Source: Oligoflexales bacterium (GTDB taxonomy: Bacteria; Bdellovibrionota_B; Oligoflexia; Oligoflexales; JALZUQ01). Taken from it: a stretch of DNA of 64,000 nucleotides. The notes beneath the pieces are model-generated. The model did not search any database, had not been told where the DNA came from, and was given only the letters and a program-made list of their open reading frames with translations. Below are positions 24,739 to 34,535 of the stretch, one piece after another. The translations under genes were made by a program, and so were the position numbers. The DNA is taken from the NCBI GenBank assembly GCA_023301465.1, contig JALZUQ010000006.1, forward strand, positions 61,548 to 125,547, read 5' to 3'. Positions within the stretch are counted from its first letter, which is position 1. Every line of letters starts with the position of its first letter.

Positions 24739-25763
24739 CCAATATGATTTGCAGCCCAGTTAATTTGATCATGTGTGAGTCTAGCGGCTGCATCACCACG
24801 AAGCAAGTCGTCGTGTTTGATTTCTTGTTTTTCTTTAAAGGTATTAATATGAATATTATCTCCATTAAAAAATAATTTGATTTTATCAGGAGCACTAATG
24901 CGGTCATACTCAGAGTATGCAACGTAAATATGAGGGCTTTTCTTAAAATAGTATGCATTATTCTCTAAGATATAATGCTGAAAAGCTAAAATAAAATCAT
25001 CAGATTCAATGGGTCTACTTGCGTATCCAATTCCTTTTGCAAAGTAACTACCCGTCACTCTTTCTTTATAGTTACCCAAATCTCTTTCACTAAAACCATC
25101 AATAGATTTTTGCGAGTCACTTTCAAGCCATTTTTGCAGTTGTTTTCTTACATAAATCATCGCTTTTTCCATGAGTGAGGAACGTTCTATCATGGGTGAA
25201 CTTACCACAGCTGCATCTACTAGTTCAGGCGATCCTTGAATCACTTTGACTCCTACCGTCCCTCCCATTGAAAAACCGTGAAGTACAACTTTACCATTAC
25301 CAATCTCTTTAGCACTCTTAAGAGCTAATTTTATTTCATTCTCCCAAGAAAGAAATGTTTCTTGCATCCGGATAATGCTTTGGACCATGTCTTTTTTTGA
25401 GTGTCCATGTCCCGGTAATAAAGTGTTAATCACATTAAATCCAGCATCATAATATTTCTGTGCAACTTTCTTCATAGCAGCAGAACTTTCTGCAAACCCA
25501 TGAGTTAAAACTACGCAGGGGTGTTTTTCTGGTTTTCTTTGAGAAGTAATAGAAGGTCCGTATTCACGTAAAACACCACGGTTGTAATGATATTGAATTC
25601 TTTCTTGATATGTATTGTGGTTTTTTGGTGGTAAGTCGTATTTTGAGTTTTTGGGCTCAAGTAAATTATGTTGCATCATTGATATTTGACATGTTGAAGG
25701 GCTAACACTAAAAGCCTTATTCCAAACCATTAAATTTATTAAAACAAAATATATGAGTTTCAT
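24726..25763 (-). CDS. Exported alpha/beta-hydrolase (lipase/esterase-like)
   Basis: About 345 residues from the ATG at 25763, which begins a hydrophobic signal sequence (MKLIYFVLINLMV) with GGATAG upstream. An upstream alternative would add 13 hydrophilic residues before the signal. The fold is an alpha/beta-hydrolase: oxyanion loop THGFAES, PGHGHS strand, nucleophile Ser165 in GFSMGG, and a C-terminal His in the RLTHDQINW region. Probably secreted or periplasmic, acting on lipids or esters. The gene lies directly upstream of the glutaredoxin-MauE gene with a 13-bp overlap. Confidence 0.72.
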   Translation of the reverse strand: MKLIYFVLINLMVWNKAFSVSPSTCQISMMQHNLLEPKNSKYDLPPKNHNTYQERIQYHYNRGVLREYGPSITSQRKPEKHPCVVLTHGFAESSAAMKKVAQKYYDAGFNVINTLLPGHGHSKKDMVQSIIRMQETFLSWENEIKLALKSAKEIGNGKVVLHGFSMGGTVGVKVIQGSPELVDAAVVSSPMIERSSLMEKAMIYVRKQLQKWLESDSQKSIDGFSERDLGNYKERVTGSYFAKGIGYASRPIESDDFILAFQHYILENNAYYFKKSPHIYVAYSEYDRISAPDKIKLFFNGDNIHINTFKEKQEIKHDDLLRGDAAARLTHDQINWAANHIGWKH

Positions 25764-26110
25764 CGTATCTATCCAAGGTATGTCTTTTGGCAGCAACGAC
25801 AATTTTTATAATTTTTATATTAAAAAGACAATAAAATCCTTATAATATCTTGTTTTTGTTAAGAAATATGCTTAAGTATTACACATAAAATGCATGTTTT
25901 ATCTTACATATTTAGAGGAGTGAAAGCTCTAACCTATCGTGTATTACTCGCTCTGATACGGTAGTTTGTCGACCTTCAGTGAGTGCATCTAATGAGTTTA
26001 TCCAGCTTGAGTTTAACAGCCCAGAATTTGTTGACTTCTAAGGGGGGACATATTAGTGATGCATTCTAATAGACTGAATAAAATAGTAACTTTAATTTAA
26101 GGATCATAAA
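25764..26110. other. Intergenic region, no recognised feature
   Basis: About 347 bp between the divergent hydrolase and lipoprotein genes. The left half is very AT-rich and is likely to hold promoters. The right half contains short open stretches (up to about 25 codons, near 25990-26070) without ribosome sites. An AAGGA site at its right end serves the lipoprotein gene. I see nothing else supportable. Confidence 0.4.
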
Positions 26111-27223
26111 ATGAAACATATAAGTATTTGTTGCTTAGTTCTCTTCTCTTTTTCATTTGCCGGTTGCGGTGAATTTGTATCATTGAGCCAAAAAAGTGAC
26201 GTAGAAGTTTTTTCAAAAAGTAATCTTGAGCCGTTTGTTGGCGTTAGATTTAAATCGGGTCAACATGCGTCGACTTATTTAGAGTATTCTTTTTTAAATA
26301 AATATTCTTCATATGCATTTCCAATTGATAAACGTATTGAAGAAGCATCAAAAAAATTTTTATCAAGTCCTGCTTATAGTCTAGAAGGGCATCTTGCCAA
26401 TAAAAAACATGGTAAGCAAATGCAAGAAATTTTTGAATTAAAAAAGAAGATACGAGATTATAATCTCAACTATGATGGTTCTGTTTTAGAAAAACTACAA
26501 AAAAATAGATTGAGATTTTACAAGAAAAGTAGATCTACAGATGACTCAAAACAATTGCAAATATTTGCTCAAAGATTAAATGATATTGATAGAAGTATCT
26601 TAGTTGAAAAAGGAAAGCAAAAACCTCTTGAGAATTTAAAAAATAAAAAAATAGAGCTAGAAAACAAATTAAAAATAGATATGAAAGTGTTTAAAGAAAA
26701 TTATCAAGTGACACATTCAGCAAAGAAGAAAGTTAACCTTGGAGAGCTTCTAGAAAAAACTAACAAGGGTGAAATGCTAACGCTAGACTTTAGAGAGTCG
26801 CAATCACAAATTTTGCTATGGCCAATTCGATACAAGGCAATAAAGCAACTTTGGGAAGAGCCTGTTAATCTCACTGAAAAAGCATTAAAGAAAACAACTA
26901 GCATGTTTATGCTTGTGAGCACATATAACTCTGTTACTAGAGGGAAGTGTAAGCCAGTCATCACTCCAAAATACCAGTTACCACCAAATATCTTTCTTAT
27001 AGAAACAAAGAATACGCAAAATAGAGGAAAACTCGTAGGTACCACTGTAGATCATAGTTTTTCTCATTATAAAATTAGTACAATATGGTTGGCGGATGGA
27101 GAAATAAAGGTGAATCAATTGATTCAAAATGCAGAAGAGCTAAAGTCTCATGGCTGTGATGATACTTTCTTGCGAGCCACAAAATATCTTTACCCAGAAA
27201 ATGGGTTTAAAGCCGAAAATTGA
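26111..27223 (+). CDS. Lipoprotein of unknown function with charged helical region
   Basis: A 370-residue protein whose signal ends in FAGC (Cys19 would be lipidated), matching the lipobox. Residues about 100-220 are rich in Lys, Glu and Leu and probably form coiled coil. The C-terminal third has a PITPKYQLPPNIFLIETKN-like beta segment and ends with a Cys in SHGCDDTF. I recognise no family or catalytic motif. AAGGA lies seven bases upstream of the ATG. It stands alone between an opposite-strand hydrolase and the formaldehyde operon. Likely anchored in the outer or inner membrane. Confidence 0.6.
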   Translation: MKHISICCLVLFSFSFAGCGEFVSLSQKSDVEVFSKSNLEPFVGVRFKSGQHASTYLEYSFLNKYSSYAFPIDKRIEEASKKFLSSPAYSLEGHLANKKHGKQMQEIFELKKKIRDYNLNYDGSVLEKLQKNRLRFYKKSRSTDDSKQLQIFAQRLNDIDRSILVEKGKQKPLENLKNKKIELENKLKIDMKVFKENYQVTHSAKKKVNLGELLEKTNKGEMLTLDFRESQSQILLWPIRYKAIKQLWEEPVNLTEKALKKTTSMFMLVSTYNSVTRGKCKPVITPKYQLPPNIFLIETKNTQNRGKLVGTTVDHSFSHYKISTIWLADGEIKVNQLIQNAEELKSHGCDDTFLRATKYLYPENGFKAEN

Positions 27224-27403
27224 TTTTCTAAGAATAGTTGTTACATAAATAGTTTTTAGGGTTAAACAACAACCAACTCATGAGTGGGTAGGTCTTATGT
27301 AAAGCTTCTGGTTACGCATCTATGGTTTTTGCATCTAAGCTTAAAAGGTAGTTAATGTTAATCAGTGCTATAAAAATAGGTTTCTTCTTTTATGTATTGT
27401 TGT

Positions 27404-28240
27404 TTAATCTTTTACTAAAAATTTTGCGTGATGATTGATGTGATCTTCAATAAATGTACTTATAAAATAGTATGAATGATCGTAGTCTTCTTGAAAAGAA
27501 ACTTCTAGTGCTTGACCAGATTGATGGCATTTTTCTTCAAAGTTTTTGGTAAGTAATTGTTCTGGGTAAAACTCATCTGCAAGGCCTTGGTGTATCAAAA
27601 TTTTGTTTGGATGGTTTTTGCCTGAACTTATTAAGCTACAAGCGTCATATGGTTCCCAGTTCTTTTTGATTTCACCAAGGTAGCCTTTCAGATTTTTTTG
27701 GCCCCAACTACAGTTTATTGGATTTGTAATAGGAGAAAATGCAGAAATGGACTTATATTTATTGGGGTTTTTGAGGCCAATGGTAAGTGCACCGTGTCCG
27801 CCCATGGAATGTCCAAAAATACTGATATTACCATCAAGGTGAAACTCTTGATTTACCAGATCATATAATTCACTATTGATATACGAGTACATCTTGTAAT
27901 GATCAGCGTATCCTTGAGTCGTGGCATCTACATAAAAACCAGCACCAGAGCCAAAGTCATAGCTGTCATGTTCACCCGCTAAGTCTAACCCTCTTGGTGA
28001 AGTGTCTGGGCAAATGATGGCAAGACCCAATTTACTTGCTATTTTTTGTGATCCTGCTTTGGTAATAAAGTTTTCTTCATTGCAAGTCAGGCCTGAAAGC
28101 CAAATTAATCCACCTGTAATATCTTCAATTCTTTCTGGGCGAAAGACAGAGAACTTCATTTTGGTTTTTGTTTGAGTAGATGGGTGTTGATAAAATTCAG
28201 TGACCCCACCAAAACTTTTGTGAGCTTTGATTCGCTTCAT
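27404..28240 (-). CDS. fghA: S-formylglutathione hydrolase
   Basis: A 278-residue esterase-D-type enzyme that cleaves S-formylglutathione to formate and glutathione. The nucleophile is S145 in FGHSMGGHGA, the oxyanion region is WLSGLTCNEENF, and the catalytic His lies in the YDHSYYFI segment. I start at the ATG at 28240, preceded by AAAGGAAG; the frame stays open 68 codons further but those are shadowed by frmA. The gene follows frmA by 13 bp on the same strand, the classic second step of glutathione-dependent formaldehyde oxidation. Confidence 0.92.
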   Translation of the reverse strand: MKRIKAHKSFGGVTEFYQHPSTQTKTKMKFSVFRPERIEDITGGLIWLSGLTCNEENFITKAGSQKIASKLGLAIICPDTSPRGLDLAGEHDSYDFGSGAGFYVDATTQGYADHYKMYSYINSELYDLVNQEFHLDGNISIFGHSMGGHGALTIGLKNPNKYKSISAFSPITNPINCSWGQKNLKGYLGEIKKNWEPYDACSLISSGKNHPNKILIHQGLADEFYPEQLLTKNFEEKCHQSGQALEVSFQEDYDHSYYFISTFIEDHINHHAKFLVKD

Positions 28241-28253
28241 GACATGCTTCCTT

Positions 28254-29378
<1,125 letters not shown>

Positions 29379-30689
29379 TTATTTTTTTGTGTATTTATCG
29401 TCCCAGTTTTTTGGGTTTGGTGTTCCAAGCTTACCAAAACTTTTTGCAATAATCATACTGACGGTAGCATCACCTGTGACGTTCACACTGGTTCGGCACA
29501 TGTCTAATATTCTATCTACTGCAAATATCAATGCAAGTCCGCCTTCAGGGACACCGATAGCTCCTAATACGATCACAAGCATAACCATTCCAGCTCCAGG
29601 AACAGCAGCAGAACCAATAGATGCCAGAGTAGCAGTGAGTACGATAGTTAACTGTTGGTAAATATCTAATTGGATATTAAATGCTTGAGCAATAAAAACA
29701 GCAGCTACTGCCTGATAAAGACTGGTTCCATCCATGTTGACAGTTGCTCCGACAGGAAGAACAAAGCTACTGACTTCTTTATCAACTCCAAGATGTTCCT
29801 CAACACGTTCAATCGTCACAGGTAATGTTGCAGCACTTGAACTCGTTGAAAAAGCAAGTAACTGAGCAGGGGAGATACCGTTAAAGAAAAAAGAAAATGA
29901 TTTTCCAGTAAAGAAATAAACAAAAGCAGGGTAAACACCAAACATCATGATGGCTAGCCCAAGAACAACACAGAAGCCATACCAGAGTAGTCCTACCAGA
30001 ACACCTACCTCAGGGATTTCCACGATGAGTGTACACAGCAATGCAAACACCCCATAAGGAGCTGCAAGCATGATGAGGTCCACCAGTTTTAAGATAACAT
30101 CATTAAACCCATCAAAGACCTCAGCAACAGGTTTAGATTTTTCTGGTGGGATGAGAATCATACCGATTCCAAACATGACGACAAAAAAGATAATTTGCAG
30201 CATATTTCTATTAGATGTTGAGGACTGAAAGATATTGTCAGGAACTAAATCGACAAGAGGTTGTAGCGGACCGTTTTGTTTTGTTTTTTCAGCAACTTCA
30301 ATCTTTTTTGATGCGTTCGACGAGTACATTTCCACGAGGTTATCTCTCGTATCAGGTGCAATTTGTTTTCCCGGTTGAACAAGGTTTACTATTAGTAAGC
30401 CTAGAACAACAGCAATCAATGTGGTGACTAAGTACATTAAAACGGTTTTGCCACCCATCTTAGAAAGCTTAGAAATGTCTTTTAGGTCAGAGACACCTTT
30501 GATGAGAGAAGTGATAATTAAAGGGACGGCAATTAACTTGAGTGAGTTGACAAAGATTTTACCAAAAGGCTTTATCCAGTCAGTCACAAAGCCATTAGCT
30601 CCGATGCTGAGCATTAAGTAACCTACAGAGACACCAAGTAACATCCCAAGTACAATTTGCCAGTGCATTGCGATTTTAATTTTCTTCAT
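29379..30689 (-). CDS. Dicarboxylate/amino acid:cation symporter (DAACS family)
   Basis: A 436-residue transporter with eight membrane helices and two re-entrant hairpins. The serine-rich loop TSSSAATLP (HP1 region) and the NMDGTSLYQ helix carry the substrate- and sodium-binding residues. The C-terminal DRILDMCRTSVNVTGD stretch completes the diagnostic pattern of GltP/DctA-type symporters. A periplasmic insert of about 45 residues between early helices is a little longer than in GltP. AAGGA precedes the ATG. Probable substrates are glutamate, aspartate or C4-dicarboxylates. Being first in the frmA operon may tie glutamate uptake to glutathione supply, which is inference. Confidence 0.88.
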   Translation of the reverse strand: MKKIKIAMHWQIVLGMLLGVSVGYLMLSIGANGFVTDWIKPFGKIFVNSLKLIAVPLIITSLIKGVSDLKDISKLSKMGGKTVLMYLVTTLIAVVLGLLIVNLVQPGKQIAPDTRDNLVEMYSSNASKKIEVAEKTKQNGPLQPLVDLVPDNIFQSSTSNRNMLQIIFFVVMFGIGMILIPPEKSKPVAEVFDGFNDVILKLVDLIMLAAPYGVFALLCTLIVEIPEVGVLVGLLWYGFCVVLGLAIMMFGVYPAFVYFFTGKSFSFFFNGISPAQLLAFSTSSSAATLPVTIERVEEHLGVDKEVSSFVLPVGATVNMDGTSLYQAVAAVFIAQAFNIQLDIYQQLTIVLTATLASIGSAAVPGAGMVMLVIVLGAIGVPEGGLALIFAVDRILDMCRTSVNVTGDATVSMIIAKSFGKLGTPNPKNWDDKYTKK

Positions 30690-30904
30690 GGTTTTTCCTT
30701 TTAGTAGGTGGTTATTTGAAAGCCGCTACCCACTCCAAGCGACGTCATTTGATGGCAGACAATATAAATTAATGAACATTTGTGCAAATTACTGTTTTAC
30801 TTCAATTATTTCAGTGACTTGCGTTTTCTTGAGTTGACAATGAGGTATGCAAAACCATCAGAGAGACTTATGATGTAACTATCACAGATAAGGTTGTAGA
30901 AAAG

Positions 30905-31504
30905 ATGTGGAAAAAAATAAGAGCTTTTATGAACACCATGATCCTTGGTGGTGTGACGATTATCATGCCTCTTGTGATTATCTTTATGGTTTTTAAATGG
31001 TTGTTCGAATTTCTAACGGATTTAATTCAGCCTCTTACGAACGCATTGGCAAGTTATATTGAAATACCTGAGGTGGTTGCAGACCTCCTTGTGGTTGCTC
31101 TAATCATTAGTCTTTGTTTTATTTTTGGCATGATAGAAAGAACGAGGCTTGGTGCTTATATCTTTAATTTTTTTGAAAAGAAGTTCTTTTCGCAAATCCC
31201 CGGTTATAGCCTTATAAAAGAAACCATCAAACAATTTACAGACGAGTCTCAAACTCCATTTTCTAAAGTTGCTTTGTGTAGGATTTTTGGAAACGAAACC
31301 ATGGTTACTGCATTTGTAACTGAAGAACATTCGGATGGTTCTTATACGGTATTTGTCCCGACAGGACCAAACCCAACTTCTGGTAATATTTATCACTTAA
31401 ATCAAAAGTATGTACAGGTTATTGACGCTGCAGTTGAAACAACGATGCGTTCAATCATCGCTTGTGGTTCGGGGTCAAAAGAACTTCTTAGTCAAAAAAA
31501 ATAG
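30905..31504 (+). CDS. DUF502-family membrane protein
   Basis: A 199-residue protein with two N-terminal membrane helices (about 10-35 and 60-82). A soluble domain follows containing IPGYSLIKETIKQF and VFVPTGPNPTSGNIYHL, segments that characterise the DUF502 family. Members are widespread, usually about 200 residues, and of unknown role at the inner membrane. The gene is transcribed alone, divergent from the DAACS operon, and meets the PhoX gene tail to tail. A weak AAGG lies 11 bases before the ATG. Confidence 0.85.
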   Translation: MWKKIRAFMNTMILGGVTIIMPLVIIFMVFKWLFEFLTDLIQPLTNALASYIEIPEVVADLLVVALIISLCFIFGMIERTRLGAYIFNFFEKKFFSQIPGYSLIKETIKQFTDESQTPFSKVALCRIFGNETMVTAFVTEEHSDGSYTVFVPTGPNPTSGNIYHLNQKYVQVIDAAVETTMRSIIACGSGSKELLSQKK

Positions 31505-31518
31505 CAATTTATATTTGC

Positions 31519-33087
31519 TTAGCGTTTTTTATGGGACAGTCGTTCCAGTAGAGGGCCTTCTAATAAAACCACAGCTGGTTTGGGTATCGAATTACTTCCA
31601 TGAGGCCAGTGACTTGTATATTTGTTGGGTTTAGATTTTTCACCGGGATGCTGAACCGATAAAAGCATTTTTTTGCCGTCTTCAATAAAGCATGGACTAC
31701 AAAACTCTGCTTCATTTGGTGCAACGGCAACCCTGTATGGTGTTAGTTGGTTTTTGGGTACAATAAAAAGTGAGTTGTTTCCAAAGTCTCTGTAACTTTT
31801 TTTCTTCATGTCAGAACCGCTTATATCGGTGGTAAACCAAAGGTTACCGTTGGGGTCGAAGACAATATTATCTGGGTGGGAAAACCCAGTGGCCTTTCCC
31901 CCTTGAAGAAAAGTTGAGGATTTAAATGTATCGGCGTCATGCTGATGGTTCTTTTCTTCTATCTTTAGGATTAATCCATGTTTGACGCCAGCAGGTGTGT
32001 TGTTTGTTAGTGCTACTAAAACACTTTGATCATGTGGGCTCACTGCAATTCCCTCAGGCCTGTGAGTAGGGGTTCCACCCACAAGTTTTGCAGCTTTGCG
32101 AGTATAGGTATGAACGTCAAGCTGGTTAGCAAAATGTTTTTGAAGAATCTTTGATTTTGTTAGGTCAAGGCTTAGCCATTTGCCGTTTTCTAAGTCTGCA
32201 ACAAAAAGTTCTCCGTGCTCTAGGCTGTTTTTTTGTGAAGATACAAACTTATAAATACATTCGTTTATTGTATCGTCTCCCATGTACACGACACATCGAC
32301 CGTCTTTTGTTTGAGCTACTGTTGCACCTTCATGGGCAAATCGCCCTAATGAAGTTAGCTTTTTTGCTTGTTTAGTCTTGGGGTTCACTTCAACTACCCA
32401 GCCATAATGCTCTGCTGGTGATTGTGGGTCTTGATTCCACTTATAGTCTTTATTTTTTTTGTGAGACTTCCATATGGTTTTGGTTTTGCTGATATGGACA
32501 CCCTCACCATAAAAAGGGCTGTAGTTTTCTTCACAAGTTAAAAAATTACCCCATGGTGTTTTTCCACCTGAACAATTGGCAAGGGTCCCTTTTGCGTTAG
32601 AGCTGCCTTTTACTTTTATGTTTCCTGCAAAAGTAATGCTTGAGTTGGCTGTAACTTGAAAATTATTTTTTGAAACATTTGGCTGCCAAACGCCAGATTT
32701 TTTTTGGATTTCAACATATGACCCACCAATGGTGGCTTTTTGTTTTTGGATGATTTCTTTTTGGGTGCCGCTAAATGGTTGGAGTTTTGGGATTGGGTAT
32801 TCATGGTTAACCCATAATCCATAGCCACTTTTTGTCGGAAAAACAGCCAAGTAATCGTTATTAAAGCCAAATTTACTTCCGTCCGGGTGTATCTGTTGGC
32901 CATATTCTAAAAATACTGAAGAGCGAATCCCGGGTAGGGTGGTGACAGCGTCTTTGGTTTGAGGGCGTAAACTGCTAAGTTTTGGACCAGTAAACCCCGT
33001 GCTAAGATAAGATAGTCCAGTAATTCCCATGAGTTTCGCAAACTGTCTTCTTTGTATCATGGGTGAAAATATGGATAAAACAGCCAT
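31519..33087 (-). CDS. PhoX/DUF839-type phosphatase with Tat signal
   Basis: About 522 residues. A twin-arginine signal is present (QRRQFAKLMGITG, with R13/R14 from the ATG at 33087), which indicates folded export to the periplasm. The body matches the PhoX/DUF839 beta-propeller, with GTLANCSGGKTPWGNFLTCE and HEGATVAQTKDGRCVVYMGDD stretches and HPDNIVFDPNGNLWFTTD near the C-terminus. PhoX enzymes use iron and calcium to cleave phosphoesters and are induced by phosphate limitation. No Pho-box was identified upstream. The start was chosen because GGAGA precedes this ATG; an ATG four codons earlier sits within that site. Confidence 0.84.
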   Translation of the reverse strand: MAVLSIFSPMIQRRQFAKLMGITGLSYLSTGFTGPKLSSLRPQTKDAVTTLPGIRSSVFLEYGQQIHPDGSKFGFNNDYLAVFPTKSGYGLWVNHEYPIPKLQPFSGTQKEIIQKQKATIGGSYVEIQKKSGVWQPNVSKNNFQVTANSSITFAGNIKVKGSSNAKGTLANCSGGKTPWGNFLTCEENYSPFYGEGVHISKTKTIWKSHKKNKDYKWNQDPQSPAEHYGWVVEVNPKTKQAKKLTSLGRFAHEGATVAQTKDGRCVVYMGDDTINECIYKFVSSQKNSLEHGELFVADLENGKWLSLDLTKSKILQKHFANQLDVHTYTRKAAKLVGGTPTHRPEGIAVSPHDQSVLVALTNNTPAGVKHGLILKIEEKNHQHDADTFKSSTFLQGGKATGFSHPDNIVFDPNGNLWFTTDISGSDMKKKSYRDFGNNSLFIVPKNQLTPYRVAVAPNEAEFCSPCFIEDGKKMLLSVQHPGEKSKPNKYTSHWPHGSNSIPKPAVVLLEGPLLERLSHKKR

Positions 33088-33278
33088 TGGGCTCTCCATT
33101 CGTTAAGCTCTCTCAAGCATTCTTTTAGGGCGTATGCTAGCCCTGAAAAAAGAATAAGTAAATTTAATAGGTTAAATGGTTATAAAATTTGCAGATTCTT
33201 CAAAAACAAGGTTGCATTTCAGTGTGATTTGGTTAAATTGTGGTTCTGATTTTATGAGAAACATAGGATACCAAAACC

Positions 33279-33590
33279 ATGAAAAAAGAAGTTCATCCAG
33301 ATTATAATTTTGTCGTTTTTAAAGACGCGGCTTCTGATTTCAGTGTACTCACAAGATCAGCAATCAAAACATCAAAAGAAACCACTAAGTGGGAAGACGG
33401 TAACGAATACCCAGTAGTAACAATGGAGATCACATCTGGATCTCATCCTTTCTATACCGGAAAACAAAAAATCATGGATACTGCTGGCCGTATCGAAAAG
33501 TTCCAAAGAAAGTACGGAATGTTTTCAAAAAAGAAAACGACAGAAGAAGCTCCAGCAAAAGCTGCAGAAGAAACTCCAAAAGAAAGCTAG
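33279..33590 (+). CDS. rpmE2: Ribosomal protein L31, type B
   Basis: A 103-residue protein of the type B L31 family. It opens [16 protein letters not shown], has [15 protein letters not shown] in the middle, and ends with KFQRKYGMF followed by an acidic/alanine tail. It lacks the zinc-binding cysteines of type A L31, as type B (zinc-independent) forms do, and so may replace a type A paralogue under zinc shortage. A strong terminator hairpin follows 20 bp later. Transcribed alone. Confidence 0.92.
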   Translation: MKKEVHPDYNFVVFKDAASDFSVLTRSAIKTSKETTKWEDGNEYPVVTMEITSGSHPFYTGKQKIMDTAGRIEKFQRKYGMFSKKKTTEEAPAKAAEETPKES

Positions 33591-33605
33591 TTTTCAAACT
33601 AACTC

Positions 33606-33642
33606 AAAAAAACGGCATACATATTTGTATGCCGTTTTTTTT
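33606..33642 (+). terminator. Rho-independent terminator after L31 gene
   Basis: Perfect 11-bp stem (AACGGCATACA / TGTATGCCGTT) with a 4-base loop and a run of T. The A-run on the left side makes it usable in the other direction too, for the converging hydrolase gene at 33661. Confidence 0.92.
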
Positions 33643-33660
33643 AATTATGACAGGAAAGAG

Positions 33661-34527
33661 TTATACAGTAAGCCCTAGAAAATCTTTGATGGTAATCACT
33701 ACGCCGTCTCTGTACTCATCGCTTTCAGTGAGAAGTTCGTGTTTCGCATTTTGAATGATTTCATGAGAAAACTCTGGCAGTAAGTTGCTTGCTTTTTTTG
33801 CCCAATACATTGTGTCTTGAAGGTGAACGACTTTTTCATCACCTGAGATAAGCATTTTAATGGGCATTTTTAGTTTTAGTATGTTTTCTTTTTTGTGGAC
33901 GTATGTGGTTGCAATTGCGGTTTCATGAACCCAACCAAAAGTCACAGAGTCTGCACGGTGGCGTGAGTTTTTAAATCTATTATAGTTTTCTTCTGAATGA
34001 GTGAGTTTGTTTTTATGAAAAGCAAGGCCGACTTCTCTATCAAGCATACTTGGAATTTTTCCAAGACCAATAAAATTTAATACACTTACAACTTTTAAGG
34101 CAATAGGTAATGGTAGTTTGTCTTTTGGTAGGCCTAGTAGAGGTGAACATAAAACCATTTTTTGTGGATTTAGCTTTCCTGTCATCGTGCCAATTAATGC
34201 TATTAGAGAACCCATTGAGTGAGCTGTAATCGTATAAGAATGGATATTAAGGTGTTCAAGTAATTCAGCAAGGTCAGTGGCAAATCTTTTATAACTAGGA
34301 GTCCATGCTCTCGTGCCTTCAGACTCGCCTTGTCCACGGTGATCTATGCTTAAGTAATGAGATGATTCAGGAACCCCTAGCAGCTTTGGAATAAATTCGT
34401 ACTTTTCAATCCACTCACTTCTTCCATTTAAGAAGATAAAGCACGGGGTTTGTGTAGCATTTGTAGGTTTATGGTATTGATACCGAATTTTAGTATCGTC
34501 TGAAGTTGTAAAGTACTGGATGTCCAA
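33661..34527 (-). CDS. Alpha/beta-hydrolase (lysophospholipase/monoacylglycerol-lipase-like)
   Basis: A 288-residue serine hydrolase. The oxyanion loop is NGRSEW (residues 34-39), the family strand is DHRGQGES, the nucleophile is S104 in AHSMGS, the acid lies in SGDEKVV, and the catalytic His is in NAKHELL near residue 266. The arrangement fits PldB/monoacylglycerol lipases. No signal sequence is seen, so it probably acts at the cytoplasmic membrane face. It lies 8 bp downstream of the ABC1-kinase gene on the same strand and likely shares its transcript. Confidence 0.82.
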   Translation of the reverse strand: MDIQYFTTSDDTKIRYQYHKPTNATQTPCFIFLNGRSEWIEKYEFIPKLLGVPESSHYLSIDHRGQGESEGTRAWTPSYKRFATDLAELLEHLNIHSYTITAHSMGSLIALIGTMTGKLNPQKMVLCSPLLGLPKDKLPLPIALKVVSVLNFIGLGKIPSMLDREVGLAFHKNKLTHSEENYNRFKNSRHRADSVTFGWVHETAIATTYVHKKENILKLKMPIKMLISGDEKVVHLQDTMYWAKKASNLLPEFSHEIIQNAKHELLTESDEYRDGVVITIKDFLGLTV

Positions 34528-34535
34528 AAGTTATC